DNA of 64,000 nt, from the NCBI GenBank assembly GCA_003280225.1, contig QCFO01000007.1, forward strand, positions 1 through 64,000. The letters are read 5' to 3'. Source of the stretch: Prochlorococcus sp. AG-363-K07. Its GTDB lineage: Bacteria > Cyanobacteriota > Cyanobacteriia > PCC-6307 > Cyanobiaceae. Below the pieces are notes generated by a model. That model was not told the DNA's origin. It saw nothing but the letters and a program-made list of their open reading frames with translations, and made no database searches. Both the position numbers and the translations under genes were made by a program. Positions 1-10,238 of this stretch are shown here, piece after piece (within the stretch, counting starts at the first letter, position 1; every line of letters starts with the position of its first letter).

Positions 1-1
1 T

Positions 2-91
2 TGTCCTTGGATTAACTTTCACCCTTCTACTCCTATTGAAGTAGGGATTCAACGCTTTGCAGAGTGGTACAAGAAGTTCTATGAGACCTAA
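2..91 (+). CDS. Nucleotide-sugar epimerase, C-terminal fragment (partial)
   Basis: Frame 2 is open from the window edge to a TAA at 89-91, giving 29 residues that include PSTPIEVGIQRFAEWY. This matches the C-terminal tail of NAD-dependent UDP-glucuronate or UDP-glucose epimerases of the extended SDR family, which act in surface polysaccharide synthesis. The Rossmann domain and catalytic Tyr-x3-Lys lie before the window, so the substrate cannot be judged. It is too short for the ORF track. It marks the left boundary of the phycoerythrin island. Confidence 0.7.
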   Translation, partial: CPWINFHPSTPIEVGIQRFAEWYKKFYET

Positions 92-236
92 AATTTCAAC
101 AAGGTACTTTTCTTCCAACTTCGAATTAGCTTACTCACTAGAAAATGATCCTAAAGAGTAACTACCACTTCTAACACCTTTGACAGAAAAATGTTGCCAC
201 TCAATTTTGGAGCCTCCCCGAATCACTTTTAAACCT

Positions 237-413
237 ATGTCCTTACTTCGTCCACCTTCCGATGACAGCCCTGGCGAGCAAGCTTCACAAACCCCATCAG
301 GGAAAAAAGTTCCAATGGTGGTGGACGCAATGGTTCGGATGATCCAAAAAGCAAGTAGCCAAGAAGAAAGTAAGAATAAAGAAGCCGATAGAGAAGAAAT
401 GAATGGAAATTGA
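237..413 (+). CDS. Small hypothetical protein just upstream of cpeS
   Basis: I do not recognise this protein. From the ATG at 237 it is 58 residues, hydrophilic and charged, with a Ser/Pro/Asp-rich start (RPPSDDSPGE) and a Lys/Glu-rich end, so it is probably soluble and may be disordered. The ORF can extend to a TTG at 180, but the added residues look unlike coding sequence and the ATG is preferred. It overlaps the cpeS start by 11 bases, which suggests translational coupling. That overlap, together with its position in the phycoerythrin island, is the main reason to believe it is real. It has no membrane segment or signal peptide. Confidence 0.45.
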   Translation: MSLLRPPSDDSPGEQASQTPSGKKVPMVVDAMVRMIQKASSQEESKNKEADREEMNGN

Positions 414-948
414 AGAATTCTTTTGTAAGAGTGAAGGCAACTGGCGATCTATGAGAAGTAGTCATTCACTAGCTTTTAAGCAGTTTGAACAGGTAATTAG
501 TCAAATAGAAATTAAACGGTTAAAGAAAGATGAACCAAAGGTAACCAATTTAATAAATAAATATTCTCATCTAAAAAACAAATATTCATCAGGGTTCATA
601 ATGAATTGGGAAGCTGAGAGTGACTGGTCAGAAAACGAAAATAAAGCCAAAAGGTCTGGCTCCAGCATCTTAATCCCTATTGCAATGAATAACTCAGAAG
701 GATTAATAATCAACAGCCAAGGTTATACAGAACAAAACCTCACGCTATCAAGCTACATTGTTAGCGAAGGAATAATCCTCATCAAAAACCAATATGAAAC
801 TTCAATTACTGAAGAACGTATTTGGTTTCTCTCAGATAATCTACGATGTAGATCATCTGCGGTTTTTACAAAAAACAAAAAAGGTGTTATACAAACCTCA
901 TACGCTTCAGAACTAAAAATTTCCGAAAAAAATAAAGGCACTAGTTAA
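403..948 (+). CDS. cpeS: CpeS-type phycoerythrobilin lyase
   Basis: This is a 181-residue member of the CpcS/CpeS family of lipocalin-fold bilin lyases. Family members attach phycoerythrobilin to the Cys-82-type site of the phycoerythrin beta subunit. The opening (EEFFCKSEGNWRSMRSSHSLAF) and the later EERIWFLSDNLRCRSSA stretch are the typical family blocks, and the length is normal. The gene starts inside the preceding small ORF and is followed after 7 bases by cpeT, so the three probably form one plus-strand operon. Its target cysteine is present in the CpeB encoded about 5 kb away. The lyase assignment is confident; site specificity is inferred from characterised relatives. Confidence 0.9.
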   Translation: MEIEEFFCKSEGNWRSMRSSHSLAFKQFEQVISQIEIKRLKKDEPKVTNLINKYSHLKNKYSSGFIMNWEAESDWSENENKAKRSGSSILIPIAMNNSEGLIINSQGYTEQNLTLSSYIVSEGIILIKNQYETSITEERIWFLSDNLRCRSSAVFTKNKKGVIQTSYASELKISEKNKGTS

Positions 949-955
949 TCTAATC

Positions 956-1567
956 ATGAATTCTTCTAATACTCTTATAAAATTTGCAAAGTCGATTTCA
1001 GGCGAATACTCCAATTTTAAGCAAGCTCAACAAAATCCACAGCAATATGCCCATATAAAAATTTACTTTCGACCATTAAAGAACTCGATAATGAAAGGAG
1101 GATGGTTCTACTCTGAACAAAGCTATGATCATGCTCCTTGGTCGCCGTACAGGCAAGGTGTGCATCAATTATCGATTATTGATGATTTAATTATTGTAGA
1201 GAACTACAAACTAAAGAACGCCGAAAGGATTGCAGGAGGTGGGTTTTACCCAGAAATCCTAAGTGAAATAAAGTCGCATCTTCTAACAAAAAGAGAAGGG
1301 TGTTCAATGTATTTCACTAAAGGCAGAGGTGATTTTTTTAGAGGCCACCTTCAACCTGGTCACAAATGTACAATTAAGATGAATAATAAGTTGACTTATT
1401 TAACAAGTTATGTTGAAATAAATGGAGAGGATTGGAATAGCCTTGACGAAGGTTTTGATATCAGTAGTGGACAGAAGCTTTGGGGTTCAGAGTTTGGTCC
1501 ACTGCATTTCAAAAAAATTAAATCGTTAGGAGGTAATATCACTGCAACATGGTTAAATAGCAAATAG
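956..1567 (+). CDS. cpeT: CpeT-type phycobiliprotein lyase
   Basis: This 203-residue protein belongs to the CpeT/CpcT family, beta-barrel lyases that attach bilin to the Cys-153/165-type site of beta subunits. The MKGGWFYSEQSYDHAPWSPYRQG stretch in the first third and the MYFTKGRGDFFRG block are family signatures, and the protein is full length. It lies 7 bases after cpeS and converges on cpeY, with only 14 bases between the two stop codons. The corresponding CpeB cysteine (about residue 163 here) is retained, so the enzyme should have a substrate. Confidence 0.9.
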   Translation: MNSSNTLIKFAKSISGEYSNFKQAQQNPQQYAHIKIYFRPLKNSIMKGGWFYSEQSYDHAPWSPYRQGVHQLSIIDDLIIVENYKLKNAERIAGGGFYPEILSEIKSHLLTKREGCSMYFTKGRGDFFRGHLQPGHKCTIKMNNKLTYLTSYVEINGEDWNSLDEGFDISSGQKLWGSEFGPLHFKKIKSLGGNITATWLNSK

Positions 1568-1581
1568 GTACATATACGACC

Positions 1582-2925
1582 CTATTCACAATGATATTTA
1601 AAAAGCAATTCCTCAGACTTAGCTCTTACAAACCTATTTGAATCTTCTCTAGTAACCAAAAGATACTCAACAAAGGATTTATTCTTACCCATACCTAGAA
1701 TCCGATCAATTACCATTAGAGCTGCATATCTACAAGCCCAAAAAGAAGTGGAATATTGATTAATCCATTGGGGTAAAAATTCTTCTGAAGATGATGGGAA
1801 AAGCTTAGACAAAGCAAGAATTGCAGCAGGTCTAAATTTAATCATAGCTGGCCAACTTTTACCAAGTGCATGCAATATAATTCCCCTTATTTCTTGAAGT
1901 TGCTCTTGATTCCATCTATCTTTAACTCTAAAAAGTATCATCAAAAAGTAAAGCGCTCCATAATCAACTCGCATATCTCCTAATTTAGGATAAAGAATGG
2001 GCCAAATTTCATCTACTTTTCTATTTGAGATCACTTTCAATGCAGTATATGCTCTACGAAAATCGGTGGAGAAGAACTGATCTATATAGAAACTGTCTTC
2101 TTGAGATCCCAAGAAATCGTTTGCAAGGCTTAACTTTTCTGGATTATCCAGAATCAAATCATCAAGACACCTAAGTAATTCTAATTCATTAAATTTTAGA
2201 CAATTCTCTGGCCAAAGAACATCTAAAGCTCGCATTCTAAAGGAGGGAGCGACTGGTGTTTTTAAAATTAAATCTAACAAACTAATTTCTCCTGCTTCTA
2301 TAATATCATTAACAGCACATTGCCTTGTATTTTGATTAGGTAATAGGAGAAATTTAGCAAGCTCTTTAATGTACTGGGAGTCACCAGATAATTTCTTTAT
2401 TGCAACAATTACTGCTCCCCGAACCCCTGGAGAAGTGGATGGATCATGTAATAGATTTTTTATTTTATCCAACACTGATACAGCTTGCATACCAGATAAA
2501 GATTGGATCAAAAGCCTTCTATTCTGATTTGGATTGTCAAGCAATTCAGCGATCAAATTTATAGAAGAAGTTTCTCTACAGCCAAGTTTTTGCAATGCCC
2601 AAGCAGCATTCTCTACTAAATAAGGATCATTACTTTTTAAATAACCGCGAATAGATGGTATAGCTCTTTTGCAACCATGACGAGCTAGAATTTCAATAGC
2701 CTTTCGCTTCGCTAAGCATACACAACTATCTTCAATACTAGAATCAAGTAATTGCAAAAGCTTTTCTTCAGTATCAGCACCTGGATATTTTAATGAATGG
2801 AAAACAGCTTTATAGTAATCACTAGAGAGCTCAAGTTGATGCATTGGCTTGTCAAGAATCTGAAACACCTCATCCTTTGTAAGGATAGGTAGATTGTCGA
2901 ATGAACCATGCTTCACTCTCAACAT
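1582..2925 (-). CDS. cpeY: CpeY HEAT-repeat bilin lyase subunit
   Basis: This 447-residue protein consists of HEAT/armadillo-type helical repeats, clearest at about residues 60-200 (for example RKAIEILARHGCKRAIPSIRGYL and VENAAWALQKLGC). Its size and repeat layout match CpeY, the E-type lyase subunit that works with CpeZ to attach phycoerythrobilin to the Cys-82-type site of CpeA. It is transcribed leftward, convergent with cpeST and divergent from the MpeX/CpeF-like gene across about 220 AT-rich bases that should hold both promoters. Its partner cpeZ is on the same strand, but the plus-strand HEAT gene separates them. Confidence 0.85.
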   Translation of the reverse strand: MLRVKHGSFDNLPILTKDEVFQILDKPMHQLELSSDYYKAVFHSLKYPGADTEEKLLQLLDSSIEDSCVCLAKRKAIEILARHGCKRAIPSIRGYLKSNDPYLVENAAWALQKLGCRETSSINLIAELLDNPNQNRRLLIQSLSGMQAVSVLDKIKNLLHDPSTSPGVRGAVIVAIKKLSGDSQYIKELAKFLLLPNQNTRQCAVNDIIEAGEISLLDLILKTPVAPSFRMRALDVLWPENCLKFNELELLRCLDDLILDNPEKLSLANDFLGSQEDSFYIDQFFSTDFRRAYTALKVISNRKVDEIWPILYPKLGDMRVDYGALYFLMILFRVKDRWNQEQLQEIRGIILHALGKSWPAMIKFRPAAILALSKLFPSSSEEFLPQWINQYSTSFWACRYAALMVIDRILGMGKNKSFVEYLLVTREDSNRFVRAKSEELLFKYHCE

Positions 2926-3143
2926 CCATAATGGAGCTGGACTAACAATTTAGGATACAATGAACAATAAGAGTAAATCAATCAAGAAATTGTATAAAAT
3001 AAAATTAGGCTTATATTTTATAAAGACAAATAATGAAAAGGATCTGATCGAAATTCAACATTATTTTTCATTTTATTGCTGAGCAGTAAGATCGATAGGG
3101 TTTTATATTTTCATAGTATTGAAAATCGCACTGAGCAAAAGAG

Positions 3144-4034
3144 TTGTCAACACAATCCTCAAAAGAAATATTTGAGAAGGAACTCATCCTCACAGAAACG
3201 GAAGCCTATGAATTGGCGCTTGAACTGAAATCACAACTCAGGCGAGGTCAAATACTTCAAGCTGATGAGAAACGTTTAAATCTCATAGTTGCAGGATTAG
3301 GTGATAAAAGAGGGCTTCTAAGACGCACTTTTACAGAAAGTCTGGGGGTCATAGGCCAATCTGCACTGCCACTACTAAAAGACGCTCTTCGCAAGCACTC
3401 TAATGTCACAGTAAGGCGTGCCGCAGCTAAAGCCCTGAAATTAATTGGCGACCCAAGCGCACTACCAGATCTACTGGAAGCCGTCATAAAGGATGATGAC
3501 CCTGTTGTTCAAGGCTCATCTGTTGGAGCTATAGCAATCTTCGGTGAAGTCTCAGTCGAACCCTTAATTAGTGTCTTAACCAATCCAGATAGTAATGCTA
3601 TGCAATGCGGACTCGCCTCATGGGGACTGGCATTTATAGGTGCAAAAGCTCCACAAGCTCTCCGTAAAGCCGCTAAATCAAAACATGTCGCAACCAGAGC
3701 CGCTTCTATTGCAGCACTTGGCGAGCTCATTCATGTCTTTGAAGATCCAATCGATCAGGATCTTCTCACACAAGCCCTCAAAGATCCCTCCTATGAAGTT
3801 AGAGCAGAGGCAACTATCCAGCTTGGAAAGCTCGAAGGAAAAACCTGGACACAACCTCTTCTATTGGCAACACTTAAAGACTCGAATGCTGTTGTCAGAA
3901 AAAATGCCGCATTATCTTTAATGAAGTCGGGGGTTAAAGAAGTGATAGATGAACTCAAAAAAATCTCTCGAGAAGAAACTGATGCCCAAGTTATTACTAT
4001 TTTAAATCTCGCGATTAAGAAATTGAATACCTGA
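3144..4034 (+). CDS. mpeX: HEAT-repeat phycoerythrin lyase-like protein (MpeX/CpeF/MpeU-MpeV family)
   Basis: This 296-residue protein is built of HEAT repeats of about 30 residues from residue 55 to the end (VRRAAAKALKLIGDPSALPDLL, VRAEATIQLGKLEG). Length and composition fit the group that includes MpeU, MpeV, CpeF and Prochlorococcus MpeX, several members of which ligate bilin at the doubly linked Cys-50/61 site of CpeB. The start is TTG; there is no ATG near the N-terminus. It lies on the opposite strand between cpeY and cpeZ, ending 19 bases before the end of cpeZ. The family is likely, the exact subgroup less so. A general phycobilisome HEAT protein is the alternative. Confidence 0.65.
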   Translation: MSTQSSKEIFEKELILTETEAYELALELKSQLRRGQILQADEKRLNLIVAGLGDKRGLLRRTFTESLGVIGQSALPLLKDALRKHSNVTVRRAAAKALKLIGDPSALPDLLEAVIKDDDPVVQGSSVGAIAIFGEVSVEPLISVLTNPDSNAMQCGLASWGLAFIGAKAPQALRKAAKSKHVATRAASIAALGELIHVFEDPIDQDLLTQALKDPSYEVRAEATIQLGKLEGKTWTQPLLLATLKDSNAVVRKNAALSLMKSGVKEVIDELKKISREETDAQVITILNLAIKKLNT

Positions 4035-4053
4035 AGGTCTCATGAATATGTTT

Positions 4054-4704
4054 TCAAATAGCTGTAATTTCATTTATTGAATTTTCTATATAAAACCTCA
4101 CACTTTCTCGAATAAGGATATCAGTTTCTTTATCCTCATATAATTGATTTAGACATTCTCTTGCTGATGGATGCTCTATCTCTCCAATTGCAGTTACAGA
4201 TGCCTTAGCCTTCAAAAGATCTTTACTCTTTACCTGTCTAATCAATAAGGGAAGTCCCAAAACCCCTAGTTGCCTTAATAAAGAAATCATAGCTAATGAG
4301 ATTTGAGGGCTTGGATCATTTAAGCACGAGTTTAGAACTCGACTTAGTCCATGAGGCATCACTTTATACTTTTCCAGTGCAACTATCTTTACCAATGTTT
4401 TCAGACAACTTGTTCGCAATTCTTCCTTTTTAGTAGAAAAAAAAACTTTTAATATCGGTTCCAATGCTTTATCTCCAAAGGCTCCCAAAGCCTTAACGGC
4501 TTTTCTTCTGAGATGGACATTTTGACTTCCTAGATCAACAATTAATCTCACCATTGATTCTTCTGGCCAAAATTTAACCATATCAAGATAAGCCTTATAA
4601 TTAATATTTGGATTGGGATGGTGATAATCTAAGAACAAATTTTCCAATGAGGGTATGCTCTCAGAAGATGATTTATTCCCTGTAGAAGCTTGACTGTTCT
4701 TCAT
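4054..4704 (-). CDS. cpeZ: CpeZ HEAT-repeat bilin lyase/chaperone subunit
   Basis: This is a 216-residue HEAT-repeat protein (LRRKAVKALGAFGDKALEPIL; KAKASVTAIGEIEHPSARECL). Its size matches CpeZ, the small partner of CpeY, which assists bilin attachment to CpeA and helps phycoerythrin fold. The first 20 residues are Ser-rich and probably unstructured. It lies 128 bases downstream of cpeA on the same strand, so it could be read through from the cpeBA promoter or have its own in the AT-rich gap. Its 3' end faces that of the MpeX/CpeF-like gene. Confidence 0.8.
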   Translation of the reverse strand: MKNSQASTGNKSSSESIPSLENLFLDYHHPNPNINYKAYLDMVKFWPEESMVRLIVDLGSQNVHLRRKAVKALGAFGDKALEPILKVFFSTKKEELRTSCLKTLVKIVALEKYKVMPHGLSRVLNSCLNDPSPQISLAMISLLRQLGVLGLPLLIRQVKSKDLLKAKASVTAIGEIEHPSARECLNQLYEDKETDILIRESVRFYIENSINEITAI

Positions 4705-4817
4705 ATGAATTCAGATCAACATACAATGAAAAAGGAATGCTTTAAACAGATAAAAACTCTTTTATAGAAGGTATTTTATAATTATCACATTATAGATTAA
4801 ATCAACTTGAAGCATGA

Positions 4818-4831
4818 ACTTGAATTCAAGT
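4818..4831. repeat. 14-bp palindrome directly after the cpeA stop codon
   Basis: ACTTGAATTCAAGT is a perfect palindrome that begins one base beyond the cpeA stop codon. A second AACTTGAA copy lies 13 bases further downstream of cpeA. No T-run follows on the cpeA strand, so it does not look like a simple terminator. A cruciform, an RNA-processing site or a repressor site are all possible. Confidence 0.5.
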
Positions 4832-4832
4832 A

Positions 4833-5312
<480 letters not shown>

Positions 5313-5340
5313 TCAAAGGAAGAATGGTTTGATCCGGTTA

Positions 5341-6027
<687 letters not shown>

Positions 6028-6183
6028 TCATTCAAGAAACGTGTTTTATCCGATAGAAGGGTGGCCTGCTCATCATCAATAATTACACTTAATATGAACA
6101 CAATCTATTTTATTAAGGTCTCTCAAAGCTATCCCAAAGTAAAATTAGCATATCAAGGTAATATAAATTACAGCAATAGATCA

Positions 6184-6390
6184 ATGACAAAACCAACTGA
6201 TGACGATCTAAATCAATCAATTGAAGAAATTTCTGCATATCGAGACAGACTAAAACAAGCATTAATTGAAAACGCTAGAAAGCTGCAAATACCAACACAC
6301 AAAATCAACTCTAGTCTTGAAGGGAATCTCGAATTAAATCATCTCAAAACAATTATTGAGCACTTGAAATCAGGTCATGAAAATAATTGA
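6184..6390 (+). CDS. Small conserved-type hypothetical protein
   Basis: This is a soluble, helical-looking 68-residue protein starting MTKPTDDDLNQSIEEISAYR. The listed ORF runs back to 6061, but the first 41 codons look non-coding and the ATG at 6184 gives a natural start. Charged heptad-like spacing suggests a short coiled coil. I recognise no domain. It is followed after about 70 bases by the helicase gene on the same strand, and it is divergent from cpeB. Confidence 0.6.
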   Translation: MTKPTDDDLNQSIEEISAYRDRLKQALIENARKLQIPTHKINSSLEGNLELNHLKTIIEHLKSGHENN

Positions 6391-6457
6391 ATCAATAAGA
6401 TGATAGTTAAGCATTACCTTTCCCTATCCCAAAACTCAATGTGAATCAAATACAGCA

Positions 6458-8881
6458 ATGAATCTACCTAACATTACTTTCTTAGAAGGTCTAAATACTG
6501 CTCAAAGATGTGCAGTTGATCATCACAAAGGTCCATTACTTGTTGTCGCCGGTGCAGGGAGCGGGAAGACAAGAGCCCTTACTCATCGCATAGCTCATCT
6601 AATCAGTTGCTATGGAGTAGACCCAAGTGAAATTCTTGCAGTGACTTTCACAAATAAAGCCGCTCGTGAAATGAAAGAACGATTGGAAATACTTTTCATC
6701 AAAGAACTGGCCAATAAAAAATTTGGCCAGCCTTGGAATACTTTAGCCTCTGCTGATCAACGTTTATTAAGGAACCAAGTCTATGCAGAGATTACAAAAG
6801 ATCTATGGATAGGTACCTTTCATGCACTTTTCTCACGCCTACTTCGTTTTGACATAGAGAAGTTTAAAGACCCAGAAGGCTACAGATGGACAAGACAGTT
6901 TTCTATATATGATGAATCTGATTCTCAGAGTCTTGTAAAAGAAATTGTTACTCAAGAGATGCAACTTGACCCTAAAAGGTTTGAACCAAAAAAAATAAGA
7001 TGGGCAATTAGTAATGCCAAAAACCAAGGTTTTCTGCCAGATCAATTAGAAATACAAGCAGAAGGGCAACGAGGGAAACTGACTGCTCAAGCATATAGAC
7101 GTTATCGAAATTCTTTAGCCGCCAATAATGCTTTAGACTTTGATGACCTTTTACTTTTGCCCGTTCAGTTACTTCAACAAAATCATGATGTTAGGCACTA
7201 TTGGCACAAAAGATTTCGGCATCTTTTGGTCGATGAGTACCAGGATACTAATAGAATTCAATATGAACTACTAAAGTTGATAGTAACTAATGGTGAGGAC
7301 CCTTCTTTATTTGATAAGTGGAATAATAGATCTGTATTTGTGGTAGGAGATGCTGATCAAAGTATTTATAGTTTTCGAGCGGCAGATTTTAGAATTCTCA
7401 TGGGATTTCAAGAAGACTTTGGAGATAAAACTCCGGATCAACAAGCATCTACTCTGGTGAAATTAGAAGACAATTATAGATCTACATCCAATATTCTTGA
7501 AGCAGCAAATTTTTTAATCGCAAATAACACTGAAAGAATCGACAAAGTATTAAGAGCAACCAGAGGAACTGGAGAACTAATTAAATTGACGAAGTGTGAT
7601 GATGAAATCGCCGAAGCAGAAGCAGTCATACATCGATTAAGAATTCTTGAAGCTGGAAACTCTGATTTGCACTGGAAAGATATTGCTATTCTTTACAGAA
7701 CCAATGCTCAGTCTAGGACTTTAGAAGAATCATTAGTTAGATGGCGAATACCATACATTGTTGTTGGAGGCCTTCGTTTTTATGATAGACGGGAAATCAA
7801 GGATATACTTTCTTATCTAAGGCTTCTAATAAATCCATCTGACAGTGTAAGTCTACTACGTGTTATTAATGTCCCAAGAAGAGGAATTGGAAAAACAACA
7901 ATACAAAGGCTAACTGATGCAGCAAATCAATTAGGAATACCTCTTTGGGATGTAGTGAATGATGCCGAAGCAGTAAGGACATTATCCGGAAGATCTGCAA
8001 AAGGAGTACTGCAATTCTCAGAATTAATTAACTATCTTCAATCTCATATAGAACATTCCTCTACATCTAAACTAATTCAATTAGTTTTGGAAAAAAGTGG
8101 TTATCTAAATGAGCTTATTACTGCTGCAACTGATGAGGCTGAAGAACGTCGTCGTAATCTGCAGGAATTAGTAAATGCAGCCCTTCAGTTTGAAGAAGAA
8201 AATGATATGGCAGATCTAGAAAGCTTTCTTTCTTCTGCCGCCTTAGCTAGTGATGCAGACAGCAAAGATACTCATGCAGACCGAATAACCCTCATGACGC
8301 TTCATAGCAGCAAAGGGTTGGAATTCCCTATCGTTTGCCTTGTCGGAATGGAACAAGGTCTATTTCCAAGCTATCGCTCGCTTGACAACCCTGCTTCATT
8401 AGAAGAAGAAAGACGACTTTGTTATGTAGGGCTAACTAGAGCAAAAGAGAGACTATTCCTTTCACATGCCACAGAACGAAGGATGTGGGGAGGAATGCGA
8501 GAACCAGCTTTGCCCTCAATATTCTTGTCTGAAATCCCTGAAGAACTTGTAGAAGGAGACATCCCTCTTAGTGGCGGAACAGCTTTAAGAAGAACAAGAA
8601 ATCTCGACAGGCAAACCCGAATAGATCGCCCAGAGAATCCGGCAGACAAATCAAGTCTCTCAATCAATAATCCAAAAAATGCTATAAGAAAACGAAGTAC
8701 TGGTCCATCACCAGGAAAGGCCTGGTCTATTGGAGATCAAGTACTACATAAAGCTTTTGGAGCTGGGGAAATAACCCATATTTTTGGGGAAGGAGAAAAA
8801 ATATCAATTGCTGTGAAATTTAAGGGTATGGGACCAAAAATCCTCGATCCTCGCCTAGCACCTATCGAAATTATTCAATGA
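6458..8881 (+). CDS. pcrA: UvrD/PcrA-type superfamily I DNA helicase
   Basis: This 807-residue protein carries all the main SF1A helicase motifs in order: Walker A AGAGSGKT near residue 31, DEYQDTNRIQY (motif II) near 260, GDADQSIYSFRAAD (motif III), TLMTLHSSKGLEFP (motif V) and LCYVGLTRAKERL (motif VI). It unwinds DNA 3'-to-5' in nucleotide-excision or mismatch repair and in clearing stalled replication. The C-terminal tail ends in a Tudor-like segment (GDQVLHKAFGAGEITHIFGEG), as in PcrA. The ATG at 6458 is used because an upstream GTG in another frame stops at once. Assignment to UvrD rather than PcrA is a naming choice. Confidence 0.95.
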   Translation: MNLPNITFLEGLNTAQRCAVDHHKGPLLVVAGAGSGKTRALTHRIAHLISCYGVDPSEILAVTFTNKAAREMKERLEILFIKELANKKFGQPWNTLASADQRLLRNQVYAEITKDLWIGTFHALFSRLLRFDIEKFKDPEGYRWTRQFSIYDESDSQSLVKEIVTQEMQLDPKRFEPKKIRWAISNAKNQGFLPDQLEIQAEGQRGKLTAQAYRRYRNSLAANNALDFDDLLLLPVQLLQQNHDVRHYWHKRFRHLLVDEYQDTNRIQYELLKLIVTNGEDPSLFDKWNNRSVFVVGDADQSIYSFRAADFRILMGFQEDFGDKTPDQQASTLVKLEDNYRSTSNILEAANFLIANNTERIDKVLRATRGTGELIKLTKCDDEIAEAEAVIHRLRILEAGNSDLHWKDIAILYRTNAQSRTLEESLVRWRIPYIVVGGLRFYDRREIKDILSYLRLLINPSDSVSLLRVINVPRRGIGKTTIQRLTDAANQLGIPLWDVVNDAEAVRTLSGRSAKGVLQFSELINYLQSHIEHSSTSKLIQLVLEKSGYLNELITAATDEAEERRRNLQELVNAALQFEEENDMADLESFLSSAALASDADSKDTHADRITLMTLHSSKGLEFPIVCLVGMEQGLFPSYRSLDNPASLEEERRLCYVGLTRAKERLFLSHATERRMWGGMREPALPSIFLSEIPEELVEGDIPLSGGTALRRTRNLDRQTRIDRPENPADKSSLSINNPKNAIRKRSTGPSPGKAWSIGDQVLHKAFGAGEITHIFGEGEKISIAVKFKGMGPKILDPRLAPIEIIQ

Positions 8882-8934
8882 AAACTAACCTCAGTCCTTT
8901 TCAATTCTGGCAAATGTAGAAAAAGCCACGATTT

Positions 8935-10188
8935 ATGATTATGGAGAGCCCTTTAGAAAAAAAATTGAAACTTGAATGGCCAGGCTTGCCACACGATTTA
9001 CTATTTACATTTAAAAAAATAGCTGACAAGTTAGGTATGGGTCCAATTGCAATTGTGGGAGGTGCTGTAAGAGACGAACTAATTAGAATACACAATGAAG
9101 GAGTGTCACAAAAAGGTAAAGATATAGATCTCTTAGTAGAAGGCTCAGCAACAAAATTAAGCAAAGCGATATCGAAAGAATTAGGACCCAAAAGAGTCAA
9201 AAATATAAAGCAACATGTCCAATACAACACTGTAGAAATGACCGTAGATGGCTTTTCAATAGATTTAGCCACAGCAAGATTAGAAAAATATCACTCACCA
9301 GGCTTAAATCCAGTAGTAAAAGGCTCATCTCTTCTTCAAGATCTTGGCCGTCGGGACTTCAGTGTCAATGCAATGGCAATAGAACTCTCAGAGATGCAAC
9401 TTATTGATCCATATGGAGGAGAAAATGCTATTAAGAAAAAAAAACTTAAATTTCTTCATGAATTAAGTGTTCAAGAAGATCCAACTAGGGTCATCAGAGC
9501 AGCTAGATATTCAGCAAGATTAAACCTTAATCTCGATGATCAGTCTATAGATCAAATCAAGTCTACATTGCACAAATGGCCTTGGAAATTCAGAGAAGAA
9601 TGCACTCCAAATGAGGTTCCACCAGCTCTAGGTACAAGATTAAGATTAGAACTAGAGCTATTACTAAGAAATGAGCCATGGGAGTTAGCACTTAAGAATC
9701 TAAAGTCATGGGGTGGCTTTTTATTACTAGATAAGAAATTACAAAATGACATGCTCTGGAAAAGAAGAATGAGAAGAGCTAGCAAGTTGAAAGTTGAAAA
9801 ACTAACTGCACTCATAATAGGAGCTGGAGACCCTAACAAAATTGCAAAGAGATTACAAATACCAAAGAATCAACAAGACTTGATTTCTGGCTATCTTAAT
9901 TTAGAAAAGTATTTATTAACAATTCAGAGGAATGAGGCATATTTAATATGGACCTCTTCAGAATGGACTTTTGCTATTGAAAGCGGAGGTTGGGAAGATG
10001 GTTCGATTGCACTTTATATCTCGAATGGCGGGAAATTTTGGCGACAACTTTTCAAATGGATTACACGCTGGAAATCGATTAAATCTTCAATTACTGCAAA
10101 AGATCTTTTGAAACAAGGGTGGCAGCCTGGCCCCGAACTTGGTAAAGAGCTAAGAAGACTTAGGGCATTAGAAATTGACAAGAATTAG
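8935..10188 (+). CDS. cca: CCA-adding enzyme / poly(A) polymerase family nucleotidyltransferase
   Basis: This 417-residue protein has a class II nucleotidyltransferase head: AIVGGAVRDEL near residue 40, DIDLLVEG with the catalytic Asp pair near 64, and GRRDFSVNAMAIEL near 140. EDPTRVIRAARYSARL then opens the RNA-binding neck. Family members add CCA to tRNA 3' ends or A-tails to RNA; these activities cannot be separated by eye. It lacks an obvious HD domain. It follows the helicase gene after 53 bases on the same strand and may be cotranscribed with it. Cyanobacterial tRNA genes usually lack encoded CCA, as in both tRNAs of this window, so the activity is needed. Confidence 0.85.
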   Translation: MIMESPLEKKLKLEWPGLPHDLLFTFKKIADKLGMGPIAIVGGAVRDELIRIHNEGVSQKGKDIDLLVEGSATKLSKAISKELGPKRVKNIKQHVQYNTVEMTVDGFSIDLATARLEKYHSPGLNPVVKGSSLLQDLGRRDFSVNAMAIELSEMQLIDPYGGENAIKKKKLKFLHELSVQEDPTRVIRAARYSARLNLNLDDQSIDQIKSTLHKWPWKFREECTPNEVPPALGTRLRLELELLLRNEPWELALKNLKSWGGFLLLDKKLQNDMLWKRRMRRASKLKVEKLTALIIGAGDPNKIAKRLQIPKNQQDLISGYLNLEKYLLTIQRNEAYLIWTSSEWTFAIESGGWEDGSIALYISNGGKFWRQLFKWITRWKSIKSSITAKDLLKQGWQPGPELGKELRRLRALEIDKN

Positions 10189-10238
10189 ATTTAAATTTAA
10201 TAAAGTATAGTCCCTAAAAATAATAAGATAAGACTTGA

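Noticed and set aside
235-465. Minus-strand 76-residue ORF opposite the small ORF and cpeS start
   Set aside because: Antisense shadow of cpeS and the small ORF, no family resemblance.
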